In this document: positions 17,413-26,840 of the stretch, piece by piece
How positions within the stretch are numbered: position 1 is the stretch's first letter
Layout: the number at the start of each line of letters is the position of its first letter
Assembly: GCA_022824225.1 (NCBI GenBank)
Contig: JAJEAH010000004.1
Coordinates: 1-33,513 of the forward strand
Source of the DNA: Chloroflexota bacterium
Lineage (GTDB): Bacteria; Chloroflexota; UBA11872; VXOZ01
Length of the DNA: 33,513 nucleotides
Direction of reading: 5' to 3'
The notes under the pieces: model-generated
What the model saw: the letters and a program-made list of their open reading frames with translations, nothing else
Database searches by the model: none
What the model was told of the DNA's origin: nothing
Translations under genes and position numbers: made by a program

Positions 17413-18231
17413 ATGGACCTTGCACTAGACGGACGCGTTGCCCTGATCACCGGCGCCAGTCGCGGCATTGGCAAAGGCATCGCGCAGGCGCTGGCACGGG
17501 AGGGCTGCAAGCTGGTAATCTGCGCGCGCGGCGGCGCGGGCTTGGCGGAAACCGCCGGGGCGCTGCGGGCGAGCGGCGCCGCGGTCCGCGACGTTGCCTG
17601 CGACGTGACGGAACCCGACGCGCCGCAGCGGCTTGTGGATGCCGCCGTTGCCGCTTACGGCCGGCTCGATATTCTCGTGAATAACGTGGGCGGCAATAAT
17701 CGCACGCCGTTTGCCGAACAGAGCGACGCCGAATGGCAGGAGGTCATCGACCTGAACCTGCTAGCCGGTGTGCGCATGACCCGCGCGGCGCTGCCGCACC
17801 TGGCAGCGGGCGACACCGTCGTCGGAACGAACACCGCCGCCGGCGACGACGCCGCTGCGAACGGCGGCGCCGTTGTGTTCGTTTCCTCCATCTGGGGCCG
17901 TGAACTGGGCGGGCCCGCGGTGTACGTGAGCACGAAGGCGGCCATGATCGGGCTGGCTGGTAGTCTTGCCCGCGATCTCGCGCCGCTGGGCGTGCGCGTG
18001 AATAGCGTCGCACCGGGGTCAATCCGCTTCCCAGGCGGGAGTTGGGACCGGCGCGTGCAGGCGGACCCGGACGGCATGGCCGAATTCGTCAGCCAGGAGA
18101 TTCCCGGCGGTCGCTTCGGCACGGTGGCGGAGGTGGCGGATGTAGTCGCGTTCCTGGTTTCGCCCAGGGCAAGTTGGGTGAACGGTACGTGCATCCCCGT
18201 GGACGGGTGCCAGTCTCGTTCCCTTATCTAG
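17413..18231 (+). CDS. Short-chain dehydrogenase/reductase (FabG-like fold)
   Basis: This 272-residue NAD(P)-dependent SDR has TGASRGIG (13-20), NNVGG (90-94), and the catalytic Ser-Tyr-Lys as Ser159, Tyr171 and Lys175. Its place after acpP suggests a 3-oxoacyl-ACP reductase. However, it carries an extra loop of about 20 residues (GDTVVGTNTAAGDDAAANGG, 133-152) before the catalytic strand. The C terminus VDGCQSRSLI is also more like catabolic SDRs than FabG. So FabG identity is possible, not shown. The ATG at 17413 is chosen; a TTG two codons earlier is also in frame. The ribosome site is weak, so coupling to acpP is likely. Confidence 0.85.
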   Translation: MDLALDGRVALITGASRGIGKGIAQALAREGCKLVICARGGAGLAETAGALRASGAAVRDVACDVTEPDAPQRLVDAAVAAYGRLDILVNNVGGNNRTPFAEQSDAEWQEVIDLNLLAGVRMTRAALPHLAAGDTVVGTNTAAGDDAAANGGAVVFVSSIWGRELGGPAVYVSTKAAMIGLAGSLARDLAPLGVRVNSVAPGSIRFPGGSWDRRVQADPDGMAEFVSQEIPGGRFGTVAEVADVVAFLVSPRASWVNGTCIPVDGCQSRSLI

Positions 18232-18303
18232 GCAGGCTGCGTTTCCGCGCGTCTTGTAGCGCGGGGCGTGTGTCCCTGGTTTGTTGAGCGGCAACGCGGG
18301 GTT

Positions 18304-18324
18304 GGGCAGCCACAAGGGCTGCCC
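18304..18324. repeat. Perfect 8-bp stem hairpin between the SDR gene and rnc
   Basis: GGGCAGCC (18304-18311) and GGCTGCCC (18317-18324) enclose ACAAG. CTACGGGTGTTTTC follows. It resembles a widespread bacterial palindromic repeat and could act as a weak terminator for acpP-SDR, separating it from rnc-smc. The rest of this 280-base gap holds no gene. Confidence 0.5.
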
Positions 18325-18524
18325 CTACGGGTGTTTTCTGGCTGTGGAGCAAACGGAATCGACCGTGACCAAGCTTGCCGCCAAACGGCAGAGTTCCCTT
18401 TGAGCCACGCTCACCGCGGGGCGGTGGCGTGCGTCCTCCGTCGGCACGACACCGGAACGGCATATGCCGCCAACATTGCCCGCAAGAGCACACGCGTCCC
18501 CGCGAGGAACGATTGGATCGCATC

Positions 18525-19265
18525 GTGACCGTTGACTGCACGTTTCCTTCCCTTGATGCGCTCCGGCGGCGGCTCGGCTTTCCCGGCGCAGACTCGCTCC
18601 TCCTCACCCAGGCTCTCACGCATCGTTCCTACACCCACGAGCACGGCCTGAAGAAACGCGATAGCAACGAACGTTTGGAGTTCCTCGGCGACGCCGTCAT
18701 CGGCGCCATCACCGCGGCGTTTCTCCACGTGCGGTTTCCCGCCAAGTCCGAAGGAGAGTTGTCGCGCTTGCGCGCGGCGCTGGTGCGCAAAGAGCAATTG
18801 AGCCGGTTTGCCCAAGCGGTGGCGCTGGGCCCGTTGCTCCGCCTGGGCAAGGGGGAGGAAGCCACGCGGGGCCGTGAGCGCGACTCCAACCTCTCCAGCG
18901 CATTCGAGGCCGTCATGGGCGCGCTCTATTTGGAAACGTCATACGAGCACGTGCAGGCCTTTCTCGCGCCGCAACTCGAAGCCGCGGTCGAGCACATTCT
19001 GAGCACGGCGAGCGACCGCAACGCCAAGACGGAATTGCAGGAGCACCTGCAGGCCCAGCGTAATACGACGCCCACGTATCGGGTGATCAGCGCCAGCGGC
19101 GCCGACCATGACCGGCACTTCGTCGTCGGCGTCTATCAAGAAGAGACCCTGCTCGCCGTGGGGGAAGGCTCCAATACCCAGAAGGCCGAGCAAGCGGCTG
19201 CGGCCCAGGCGCTGGCGCTGGTCGTCCCCGCGCGTCCGGCGGCAAGCCCCACGGCGGTACGCTAG
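18525..19265 (+). CDS. rnc: Ribonuclease III
   Basis: RNase III cuts double-stranded RNA, including rRNA precursors. The catalytic domain carries the signature [11 protein letters not shown] (48-58) and later [17 protein letters not shown] with the second acidic pair. A double-stranded-RNA-binding domain occupies about 168-235, ending in [14 protein letters not shown]. The start is not certain. GTG at 18525 gives 246 residues. TTG at 18513 has GAGGAA just upstream and would add four residues. The longer open frame to 18375 is Arg/Pro-rich and atypical. The stop is five bases from the smc ATG, so the two genes are very likely co-transcribed and coupled. Confidence 0.95.
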   Translation: MTVDCTFPSLDALRRRLGFPGADSLLLTQALTHRSYTHEHGLKKRDSNERLEFLGDAVIGAITAAFLHVRFPAKSEGELSRLRAALVRKEQLSRFAQAVALGPLLRLGKGEEATRGRERDSNLSSAFEAVMGALYLETSYEHVQAFLAPQLEAAVEHILSTASDRNAKTELQEHLQAQRNTTPTYRVISASGADHDRHFVVGVYQEETLLAVGEGSNTQKAEQAAAAQALALVVPARPAASPTAVR

Positions 19266-19270
19266 ACCAC

Positions 19271-22200
19271 ATGTACCTTACGCACCTTGACATACACGGC
19301 TTCAAGACGTTTCCGTCCCGCACGAAACTGGCGTTTCCCCAGGGCCTCACGGCCATCGTCGGCCCGAACGGCAGCGGCAAGAGCAATCTGGCCGACGCCA
19401 TCCGCTGGGCGCTGGGCGAGCAGAGCATGCTCGCGCTGCGCGGCCGCAGGAGCGAAGACGTGATCTTCGGCGGCACGCCGGGCCGCGCTCCCGCCGGCAT
19501 GACCGAGGTGGCGCTCACGTTCGCCAATGAGGACGGCGCGTTTCCGCTGGAACTGGCCGAAATCAGCATCGCCCGGCGGGCCTACCGTTCCGGCGAAAAC
19601 GAGTATCTCCTGAACGGCAAGCGGGTGCGGCTGCGCGACATCCAGCAACTGCTCGCGGAAGCCGGCATCGGCCACGGCATGATGATCGGCCAGGGCCTCA
19701 TCGACCAGGTGCTGGCGCAACGGCCCGAAGACCGGCGCATCCTGCTGGAAGAAGCGGCGGGCGTGCGCGCGCTCTACATGCAAGAGCACGAGGCGGACAA
19801 CAAGCTGCTGCGCGTCCAGGACAACATGACCCGGGTGCGGGACATCCTGCTGGAACTGGAGCCCCGCCTGGCAACCCTCGCCGGCCAAGCAAAGGCGGCC
19901 CAGCGGGCGGAGGCGCTGCAACGAGAACTCGCCCAGTCCTTGCACACGTGGTACGCGGCGCAACTGGCCGAGCTTGTGGGCGAAGAAGAGGCGGCGAGCC
20001 GCGATACGACACGCGGCACGGCGGCCCTGGCCGCGTTGGAAACCCAGCTCGCAGACCACGCCCAGGAGCGCCAAAGCCTGGAGCACGCCATGGGGGAGCA
20101 GGAGCAGGCTCTGCACCGCTTGGACGCCCGCGCCGGGGGTCTCCGGAACCGCCTGCACGACCTGACCCAGCGCCAGGCCGTGCAGCAGGAACGCCAGACC
20201 CACTTAAGCCGCAGCGTGGCGGAAGCGCGCGGGCGGGAAGCCGACCTCGCCCAACGGCAGGAAGCGGTGGCGGCGCGCCTGCCCGAGCAGGAAGCGGCCC
20301 TGGTGACCGCGACGACGGCCCGCGCCGACCTCCAGGGCGAGTGGCACGCGGTGCAGGGCGGCATCGAGCGCAAGGAAGAGGCAAGCCGGGAAGCGGAGGA
20401 CGCGCTTCAGCGATTGCGCCAGGACGGGGTTGCCGTTACGACCCGGCTGAACAGCCTCACCGCCGCCATCGACGACGCCAAGCGCCAGCGAGAGGACGTG
20501 CTGACCCGCGCCGCGGAAGCCGCCGAGCACCTGCAGCACGCGCGCCAGCGGCAGCGGGAGCGCGCTGCCGGCCTGAAGAAACTGCAAGCCAACGCCGAGG
20601 AACGCCAGGCGCGCGCGGCGGCGGCACAATCTGAAAACGAGCAGGCTGAAGCCGCCTTGGCGGACGTGGAACGGGCCCTGCAGGCGCTCGAGCAGGAACG
20701 CCAGGAGCCGCTGCGTCGCCGCGCAGACCTGGAAGGGCGCGTATCGGGGTTGCGGGCCCTGCTCGCCGGGGCCGTGGGCGATGACGAAGGCGCGCCCGCG
20801 GCCGTCGCGGCGCGGGCCGGGGTCAACCTGCTGCCCCCGTTGACGGACGTAGACGTGCCCGCGCGCATCGCCACCGCGCTCGCGGCCGCGCTGCCCACTG
20901 AGACTTTGCTCACGGCCAACAGGCAAGACGCGGCAAAACTGGTCACCCACGCGGTCGCTGCCGCGATCGCCCAGACCACCGTGCTGGCGGCCGATCTCTT
21001 GGCCGGTGAGCAGCGCACAGTTCCGGCGCTGCCCGGCGTGGTGGGCCGCGCCGCCGATCTGGTGACCTTGCCGCCGGCAAGCGCCGCGCTGGCACCGGTG
21101 CTGCGGGCAATCCTGGTGGTGGAAGACGTACCCGCCTTGCTCGCCGTTGCCCAGGCAACGCCATGGCCGCTGCTCGTCACGCTGGACGGTGTGGTCTACA
21201 GCGGCGGCGTCTTCCGCTATGCCCAGGCTGCCGTACAACGCGGACGGCAGCAGGCGCAGTACCGGAAGCTCACCGCGCAGTTGGCGGAATTGCGCCGCCG
21301 GTGCGAGCGGTTTGCGGAACAGGAAGCGACCCTGCGTGGACGGCAAGAGGAACTGCGCGGCGCCGCCCGGCAAGCGGCCCAGACCCACGCGCAGCGCGCG
21401 CAAGAGGCGCAAGCCGCCGCGGCCGCCGCGGCGCGGCAGACCAATGAACGCGACGAATTGGCCCGGCAATGCGCCTGGTGGGAGCGCGTGGCGGAGGAAA
21501 CCCAAGACCGCCGCGCGGAACTGGAAGAGACCATCGCCGACCGGGAACGGGAAGCGCCCCTGGCCGTGGCGGCCAAGGAACGGCTGACCCGCGAGCTTGG
21601 CGAGCGGGAACGCGCGCGCGACGAACTGCGTCAGGAATTGGAGTCTCAAAGGGCCAGGGTAGGCGCTCTGCAAACGCAACTCGCCGTGCAACAGCAGCGC
21701 AAGGAGCACCTCACCCGCGCAATTGCCCAACTCCGCGCCGAGCGGCAGGGGTTCGTGGGCGAACGCACCAAGATGGCCGCCCTCCGCGCCGAGCGGGAAG
21801 AAGCCCTGGGCGCGCTGCAGACGGACATGGCGGCGACGGCTGCCGCCGTCCGGCAGACCACGGGCCAGCGGGAGGCAGCCGACGCCGAACGCGCCGCGCA
21901 ACGCGAGCGGCTCGTCCGGTTGCGGGAACAGCACGGCGTGCTCGCCCGCACGCGGGGGGACTTGGAAGCTCAACGGTCCGCTCGCGCGGCGGAGCTTAGC
22001 CGCGCCGAGCAAGTGTTGGCCGGTGTGCGGCAACGGCGCGAGGATACCGTGGTGCGCTGGTTGAGCGACGAGCCCGATGCGGAGCCCATCCCCCAGCCGG
22101 CCGCGGTGTCCCTGGAAGAGTTGCAGCAGCAGGTGACGTCGCTGCGGCGGCGCTTGCGCCGCATTGGCCCGGTCAACCCGCTGGCGGTGGAAGAACATGG

Positions 22201-22801
22201 ACTTCTGGCGCAACGCGCCACGTTCCTCCGCGAGCAAATCGCCGACCTGGAAGCCGCTACTGGGGACCTGGACGAGGTCAAGCGGCAACTGCGGCGCGCC
22301 ATTCGCCGTGACTTTACGGCGACGTTCCAGCAGGTGGCGACGGACTTTCGCCGCATGGTGCGCGTGCTCTTCGACGGCGGCGACGCAGAACTGAGCCTGA
22401 CCGACCCGCAAGACCCCGCGCAGACCGGCATCGAGATTACGGTGCGGCTGCCGGGCAAACGGCGGCAGCCGCTCTCGCTGCTTTCCGGCGGCGAGCGGGC
22501 GCTGGTGGCGCTGGCCTTGCTCTTCGCGCTGCTGAGCGCGCGGGCCGCGCCGCTCTGCTTGCTGGACGAGGCCGACGCTATGCTGGATGAAACGAACGTC
22601 GTCCGCTTTTGCCGCCTGCTCCGCGAGTATGGCCGGGAAACCCAATTCCTGATCATCACCCACAACCGGGGTACCATGGAGATGGCAGACGCCCTGTTTG
22701 GTGTTAGCATGGCGGAAGAGGGTGTGTCGCAAGTGCTTTCCCTCCGCTTGGAGGAACTCCGCGAACAGGTGCTCTCGCCCACGGGACCAATCAGCAGCTA
22801 G
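19271..22801 (+). CDS. smc: Chromosome segregation protein SMC
   Basis: SMC is the ATPase of the bacterial condensin complex with ScpA and ScpB. Its 1176 residues match the family. Walker A GPNGSGKS is at 31-38, with the R-loop region RWALGEQS following. Two long coiled coils rich in Gln, Glu, Arg and Ala lie at about 165-500 and 660-1000. A hinge lies between them (about 500-655), with [11 protein letters not shown] and [15 protein letters not shown]. The C-terminal head has [19 protein letters not shown] and Walker [14 protein letters not shown] (more usual is DEVDAALDE). The start has no ribosome site, consistent with coupling to rnc. scpA and scpB are not in the window. Confidence 0.97.
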   Translation: MYLTHLDIHGFKTFPSRTKLAFPQGLTAIVGPNGSGKSNLADAIRWALGEQSMLALRGRRSEDVIFGGTPGRAPAGMTEVALTFANEDGAFPLELAEISIARRAYRSGENEYLLNGKRVRLRDIQQLLAEAGIGHGMMIGQGLIDQVLAQRPEDRRILLEEAAGVRALYMQEHEADNKLLRVQDNMTRVRDILLELEPRLATLAGQAKAAQRAEALQRELAQSLHTWYAAQLAELVGEEEAASRDTTRGTAALAALETQLADHAQERQSLEHAMGEQEQALHRLDARAGGLRNRLHDLTQRQAVQQERQTHLSRSVAEARGREADLAQRQEAVAARLPEQEAALVTATTARADLQGEWHAVQGGIERKEEASREAEDALQRLRQDGVAVTTRLNSLTAAIDDAKRQREDVLTRAAEAAEHLQHARQRQRERAAGLKKLQANAEERQARAAAAQSENEQAEAALADVERALQALEQERQEPLRRRADLEGRVSGLRALLAGAVGDDEGAPAAVAARAGVNLLPPLTDVDVPARIATALAAALPTETLLTANRQDAAKLVTHAVAAAIAQTTVLAADLLAGEQRTVPALPGVVGRAADLVTLPPASAALAPVLRAILVVEDVPALLAVAQATPWPLLVTLDGVVYSGGVFRYAQAAVQRGRQQAQYRKLTAQLAELRRRCERFAEQEATLRGRQEELRGAARQAAQTHAQRAQEAQAAAAAAARQTNERDELARQCAWWERVAEETQDRRAELEETIADREREAPLAVAAKERLTRELGERERARDELRQELESQRARVGALQTQLAVQQQRKEHLTRAIAQLRAERQGFVGERTKMAALRAEREEALGALQTDMAATAAAVRQTTGQREAADAERAAQRERLVRLREQHGVLARTRGDLEAQRSARAAELSRAEQVLAGVRQRREDTVVRWLSDEPDAEPIPQPAAVSLEELQQQVTSLRRRLRRIGPVNPLAVEEHGLLAQRATFLREQIADLEAATGDLDEVKRQLRRAIRRDFTATFQQVATDFRRMVRVLFDGGDAELSLTDPQDPAQTGIEITVRLPGKRRQPLSLLSGGERALVALALLFALLSARAAPLCLLDEADAMLDETNVVRFCRLLREYGRETQFLIITHNRGTMEMADALFGVSMAEEGVSQVLSLRLEELREQVLSPTGPISS

Positions 22802-22818
22802 AGGCATCGCGAATCACA

Positions 22819-23760
22819 ATGGACCAGCCAGGCCCAGCGGGTTTCACAGGACCCGGCGACCCAGCACAACCGCGCAAATCCGGCGGCAAGCCACCGGAGC
22901 CCCCATCGCGATGGGGGATTCCCCTGATCTTCCTGGCCGTCATCGCCGCGCTCTGGCTTGGCTTTCGCATGGCGCCGGACCTCAGCGGCTTGCTAGTAGA
23001 CGTGCCAATTCTGTCGCCGTCCGGCGCGAGTGAACCGAAGATATCCATTCCCGCCGTGGCCGAGGCCAGTCCCACCCCGGCGCCCGTGCCCACCGCCGGC
23101 CCAGCGCCCCAGGGGTCGCCCACGCCGCGCACCACCGTGCCGAATCTCATCCAGTCGTCTGAAGAACGGGCCATCGCCCTGCTGGAACAGCACGACCTCA
23201 CTGGGGAATCGGAAGAGGTGTTCAGCGACAGCGTCGCGCCCGGCCGGGTGGTGAGCCAATCGCCGGAGCCCAACACCGAGGTGCCCACCGGGCAGACGGT
23301 CATCATTCGCATCAGTCAAGGTCCGGAGGTGCCCGTCATGCCCGACGTGGTGGGTGCGGCCGCGGCCAATGCGCGCCTACAGTTGGAACCCTTGGGCGTG
23401 GAAGTGGAGGAAGTCGAGCAGGGAGGCGATGAGTCTACTGCGGGGTTGGTGCTGGCGCAAGAGCCGGCCGCGGGCGTGGAAGTGGCGCCGGGCGACACCG
23501 TGCGCCTGACGGTGAGCACCGGGGTGGAGCGCGTGGTGGTGCCGAACGTCACCGGCTCACAACTTGCTATTGCCATAAATGACCTCTCCGAGTTCGGTCT
23601 GCGCGGTGTACTGGGCAGCACCCTCACCGACGATCCGGGCACGTGCGGCACCGTCGCCGAACAGAACCAGCGCCCAGGGCTGCAGGTGGATAGCGATAGT
23701 GAGGTAGTCCTGCACGTGCGCGGCCGCCCCGGCTGCACCCCGGGGGAGCAGGGCCAGTAA
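22819..23760 (+). CDS. Membrane-anchored protein with three PASTA domains, no kinase
   Basis: A 313-residue protein with a Pro-rich cytoplasmic tail of about 30 residues, one membrane segment (about 33-50), a Pro/Ala/Thr linker and three PASTA repeats at about 105-168, 170-235 and 237-303. Each repeat starts with a V-P-x-(V/L) pattern (VPNLIQSS, MPDVVGAA, VPNVTGSQ) and ends in a strand like VIIRISQG. PASTA domains bind peptidoglycan fragments and usually sit on Ser/Thr kinases or class B penicillin-binding proteins; neither is fused here. It follows smc by 17 bases and is probably co-transcribed. A cell-wall sensing or scaffold role is inferred. Confidence 0.9.
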   Translation: MDQPGPAGFTGPGDPAQPRKSGGKPPEPPSRWGIPLIFLAVIAALWLGFRMAPDLSGLLVDVPILSPSGASEPKISIPAVAEASPTPAPVPTAGPAPQGSPTPRTTVPNLIQSSEERAIALLEQHDLTGESEEVFSDSVAPGRVVSQSPEPNTEVPTGQTVIIRISQGPEVPVMPDVVGAAAANARLQLEPLGVEVEEVEQGGDESTAGLVLAQEPAAGVEVAPGDTVRLTVSTGVERVVVPNVTGSQLAIAINDLSEFGLRGVLGSTLTDDPGTCGTVAEQNQRPGLQVDSDSEVVLHVRGRPGCTPGEQGQ

Positions 23761-23766
23761 CCGGCG

Positions 23767-24037
23767 CTCCCTACTGGCGGACTGCTGTTACCGGCGGAGT
23801 GCTAAGGCGAGAGCGCCAATGTCGGCGGACTGCCGTTACTGGGGGAATGCCGATGTGAGAGCGCCAAAACCGGCGGCTCGCTCTTGCTGGCGAATAGCCA
23901 AGGTGACAGCGCCACTGTTGGCGGCTTGTCGTTACCGTGGGAATGCCGGGGTGACAGCGCCATTGTTGGCGGACCGCCGTGTTCCGGTGAAATGCCAGAG
24001 TGACAGCGCAGATACCGGCGGAATGGCGTTACCCGCG
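23767..24037. repeat. 48-bp tandem repeat array, six units
   Basis: Units start at 23767, 23815, 23863, 23911, 23959 (49 bp) and 24008 (partial). The shared skeleton is GCCAnTGTTGGCGG...GTTACCG...GAATGCC...GTGACAGC. Units differ at about a fifth to a third of positions. The array starts six bases after the PASTA gene stop. Reading frames are open on both strands, giving 16-residue repeats. No start signal or unique domain is attached, so I regard it as non-coding. Confidence 0.85.
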
Positions 24038-24115
24038 TATCGCATTCAGCAACAAACCCCCACCCAACCGTTCGCACACCCGAACGTTCGCACACCCGAC
24101 AGTTCACGCACCCTT

Positions 24116-24228
24116 CCGTTCGCACTGAGCTTGTCGAAGTGCCTCCGAACACCAGTGCCGTTCGCACTGAGCTTGTCGAAGCGCCTCCGAACACCAGACC
24201 CGTTCGCACTGAGCTTGTCGAAGTGCGT
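24116..24228 (-). repeat. 42-bp tandem repeats of the hairpin core, reverse orientation
   Basis: Units start at 24116, 24158 and 24200 (partial), each with GTTCGCACTGAGCTTGTCGA. The core has GCACT...AGTGC where the arrays at 1-272 and 6786-6900 have GCCCT...AGGGC, a paired change in the stem. The middle unit has AGCGC and breaks one pair. The stretch 24229-24350 holds no recognisable gene. Confidence 0.85.
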
Positions 24229-24350
24229 TAGGGTGACGTAAACGGTTACAGAGCAAGCCGGATAACGCGACACCCACGTTCTGCCGCACACTGCACACTC
24301 AGAGTGCCAGCGCCAACAGGGGGCGACCTCGCAAGCATCCGACGCCTGCA

Positions 24351-24512
24351 CTTCGACAAGCTCAGCGCGAACGGACTTAGTGCGCTTCGACAAGCCCAGC
24401 GCGAGCGGACACGTGGCACTTCGACAAGCTCAGCGCGAACGGGTCAGGGGTGCCTCGGCGGGCTCAGCGCGAGCGGACTTAGTGCTCTTCGACAAGCTCA
24501 GCGCGAACGGGG
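24351..24512 (+). repeat. 34-bp tandem repeats of the hairpin core, forward orientation
   Basis: Five units start at 24351, 24385, 24419, 24453 and 24487, with a strict 34-bp period and core CTTCGACAAGCTCAGCGCGA. The fourth unit is the most changed. They face the 42-bp array at 24116-24228, so the two together form a large imperfect inverted repeat about 400 bases across. Past the array, TGGGAG-ggaa-CTCCCA (24547-24562) is a perfect hairpin downstream of livM on the minus strand. Confidence 0.85.
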
Positions 24513-24659
24513 TATAGGCGCATCGACGCGCCTGGCGTGCACGGATTGGGAGGGAACTCCCAGTGCTTCTCCGGCGGCTTTCCTCTGCATCGAACGGTGG
24601 GGTCCGCCCCCAGCGGCGGTCTCGCCGGCCGTCGCCATGCCGTCTCCTGCAGTAGAGTC

Positions 24660-25640
24660 TCACAGCCGGGAGACGTACCGTTCCTCACCCAGGATGCCTT
24701 TGGGTCGGAAGAGCAGCATCAGCACGAGCAGCGTTTCTATCAGCAGAAAACGGACGTGGGGCGCGCGGGAGTTGAACTCGTGCGGCACCAGCGCGTCGGT
24801 GGCGAACTGCGAGCCCGCCCAGATCGCCCAGAATACGAACGCCCCCAGGATTGCGCCTTTCGTGTTGCCGCTGCCGCCCAGGATCAGCATCACCCACACG
24901 ATGAACGTGCCAAAGACCGGTTCGAAGACGCCGGGGCTGATGGTACCGGCGTTGTGGGCGTACAGCGCGCCGCCGACGCCCATCACCATGGCGCCGAGCA
25001 CCAGCGCCTGCAGCTTGAAGGCAAAGACGTTCTTGCCGTAGGCGGCCGCCACCACCTCATCTTCCCGGATGGACCGCAACACACGTCCCCACGGCGAGCG
25101 GAGCAAGCGCTCCAGCAAGACTGCAACCACGGCCAGCGTCAGGACCACAATGCCCAGGTACACGTAGTTGTAGTATTCGGGCGCCACCTGATCGTAGAAG
25201 GGCCGCGGGATGCCCACCAGGCCCTTGGAGCCGTTCGCCAGCCACTCCTCGTTGTTGAACACCAGCCGGATGCTCTCGGCGATGCCGATGGTGGCGATTG
25301 CCAGGTAGTCCTCGCGCAAGCGCAGTGTGGGAATGCCGATCAGCAAAGCCACGAGCCCGCACACCGCAGCCGCGGCAATCACGCCCACCAGAAACGGCTG
25401 GTCCAGGCCCAGCGCCTGCTGTGTGTAGACCGCAAGCTCGCCCGTGGGCAAGGGCTTTGTGACCAACGCCGCGGTGTACGCGCCGATGGCGAAGAAGCCG
25501 GCAATGCCGAAGTTGATAAGACCGGTGCCGCCGAAGTGCACGTTCAGGCCCAACGAAAAGAGGGCGTAGATGCCGGCAACGATCAGAAAGCCGATGAGGT
25601 AGTTGAGTATGCCGGATGTCAGGATGGCCTCGATTGTCAT
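24660..25640 (-). CDS. livM: Branched-chain amino acid ABC transporter permease LivM
   Basis: One of two membrane subunits of a HAAT-family importer, which takes up branched-chain amino acids or, in many bacteria, amides, urea or aromatic acids. The 326 residues have about eight to ten membrane segments. LivM features include GGTGLINFGIAGFFAIGAY near the N terminus, the cytoplasmic coupling stretch SPWGRVLRSIREDEVVAAAYGKN, and a C-terminal FRPKGILGEERY. The ATG at 25640 is 74 bases after livH. Substrate cannot be told without the binding protein. Confidence 0.95.
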   Translation of the reverse strand: MTIEAILTSGILNYLIGFLIVAGIYALFSLGLNVHFGGTGLINFGIAGFFAIGAYTAALVTKPLPTGELAVYTQQALGLDQPFLVGVIAAAAVCGLVALLIGIPTLRLREDYLAIATIGIAESIRLVFNNEEWLANGSKGLVGIPRPFYDQVAPEYYNYVYLGIVVLTLAVVAVLLERLLRSPWGRVLRSIREDEVVAAAYGKNVFAFKLQALVLGAMVMGVGGALYAHNAGTISPGVFEPVFGTFIVWVMLILGGSGNTKGAILGAFVFWAIWAGSQFATDALVPHEFNSRAPHVRFLLIETLLVLMLLFRPKGILGEERYVSRL

Positions 25641-25714
25641 GGTGCTCTTCGCGCTCCCGGCGCGCCGCCTGTCCGCATTGCGTCCATCTCTCGTGTGTCC
25701 CGCGTGCCCAGCGG

Positions 25715-26632
25715 CTAGAACCCCCTCTGCTCGCTGCCCAGAATGCCCTGGGGCCGGATGAGCAGCACGAGTATCAGGATGACGAAGGCTACGGCGGGCT
25801 TGTATGTAGGCAAGAGAAACGCCGTGGACACCTGCTGCACGATGCCGATGGTCATGCCGCCGACCAGCGCGCCGTAGGGATTGCCGATGCCGCCCAGGAT
25901 AGCCGCGGCAAAGAGCGGCAAGAGCAGGTTCCAGCCCATTTCCGGCCGCAGTTGCGCATCGATGCCCAGCAAGATGCCCGCCGTGGCCGCCATGGCCGCG
26001 CCGATGGCCCAGGTCCAGACCATCATGCGCTCCGTGTCGATGCCGCTAATGCGGGCCAAGTCCGGGTTGTCCGCCGTGGCCCGCAGCGCCTGCCCCAGCC
26101 TGGAGCGCCGCAGGAAGAGGTAGAGACCCGCCACCATAGAAAGGCACGCCGCCATGATGAAGATCTGGTCCGGCTTGACCCGAATCTCGTACGGCAGTTG
26201 CAGCGCCGGTCGCAGGGCTTGCGTGAAGAAGTGAAACTCCGGCCCCCAGATGATGAACAGCAGCGCCCGCAGCGCAAAGGCGGCCGCCAGCGAGCCGATG
26301 ACGAACATGACTGGGGCGTACTGCCGCCGGCGCATGGGACGGAACACGAGCCGATCGACGATGACGGCCACGACCGCGGTGGCCAGCATGGCCAGCGGCA
26401 GCGCCAGCAGCATGGGCAGGCCGAACGAGAGCGGCCCAAACGTCGCCGCCGGCAGATCCAGCGCGGCAAAGACCGTGTTCACGCAGAAGAACGCCACGTA
26501 CGCGCCCACGGCCATCAAGTCGCCGTGGGCAAAGTTGGCAAAGCGCACAATGCCGTAGACCAATGTCAGGCTCACTGCTCCCAGGGAGAGTATGCTGCCC
26601 AGAATGATGCCGTCGACTACCAAGGCAATCAC
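25715..26632 (-). CDS. livH: Branched-chain amino acid ABC transporter permease LivH
   Basis: The partner membrane subunit, 305 residues. It has GAVSLTLVYGIVRFANFAHGDLMAVGAY at the N terminus, the coupling region SRLGQALRATADNPDLARISGID, and LLIRPQGILG near the end, all LivH-like. The start is a GTG at 26632 with GGGAGG six bases upstream. It lies 208 bases after livF, and that gap holds three palindromic hairpins. livH-livM may therefore be expressed less than, or separately from, livG-livF. Confidence 0.95.
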   Translation of the reverse strand: MIALVVDGIILGSILSLGAVSLTLVYGIVRFANFAHGDLMAVGAYVAFFCVNTVFAALDLPAATFGPLSFGLPMLLALPLAMLATAVVAVIVDRLVFRPMRRRQYAPVMFVIGSLAAAFALRALLFIIWGPEFHFFTQALRPALQLPYEIRVKPDQIFIMAACLSMVAGLYLFLRRSRLGQALRATADNPDLARISGIDTERMMVWTWAIGAAMAATAGILLGIDAQLRPEMGWNLLLPLFAAAILGGIGNPYGALVGGMTIGIVQQVSTAFLLPTYKPAVAFVILILVLLIRPQGILGSEQRGF

Positions 26633-26691
26633 GCCGTGCCTCCCAGGAGTTTCCCGTGTCGGGATACGGGGCAGATTCTACTCAACCCCTG

Positions 26692-26829
26692 CCCCCTTGA
26701 CGGGGGAAAGCCGGGATGGGGGTGAAAGGGGCGGTCGGCACGCAATTGGAAACGGTAAACGCGCCGCTGGATTCCGGCGTTCGCCGGAATGACGGGGTGG
26801 CTCAGATGGATTCCGGCTTTCGCTGAAGT
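26692..26829. repeat. Three REP-like hairpins between livF and livH
   Basis: CCCCC-ttgac-GGGGG (26692-26706), a perfect ATTCCGGC-gttc-GCCGGAAT (26771-26790) and a decayed relative ATTCCGGC-tttc-GCTGAAGT (26810-26829). The second belongs to a palindromic repeat common in many bacterial genomes. On the transcribed strand they fall between livF and livH and could stop or process the message. Confidence 0.75.
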
Positions 26830-26840
26830 GACGGAGTGAT

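Noticed and set aside
20204-22807. An 867-residue open frame antisense to smc
   Set aside because: It is a mirror of the GC-rich codon pattern of smc. The sense frame has all SMC motifs, and the antisense translation has no recognisable domain.
23802-24209. Minus-strand frame with 16-residue repeats over the 48-bp array
   Set aside because: It is repeat-only sequence running into hairpin cores, with no ribosome site. It resembles spurious proteins called on intergenic repeats.
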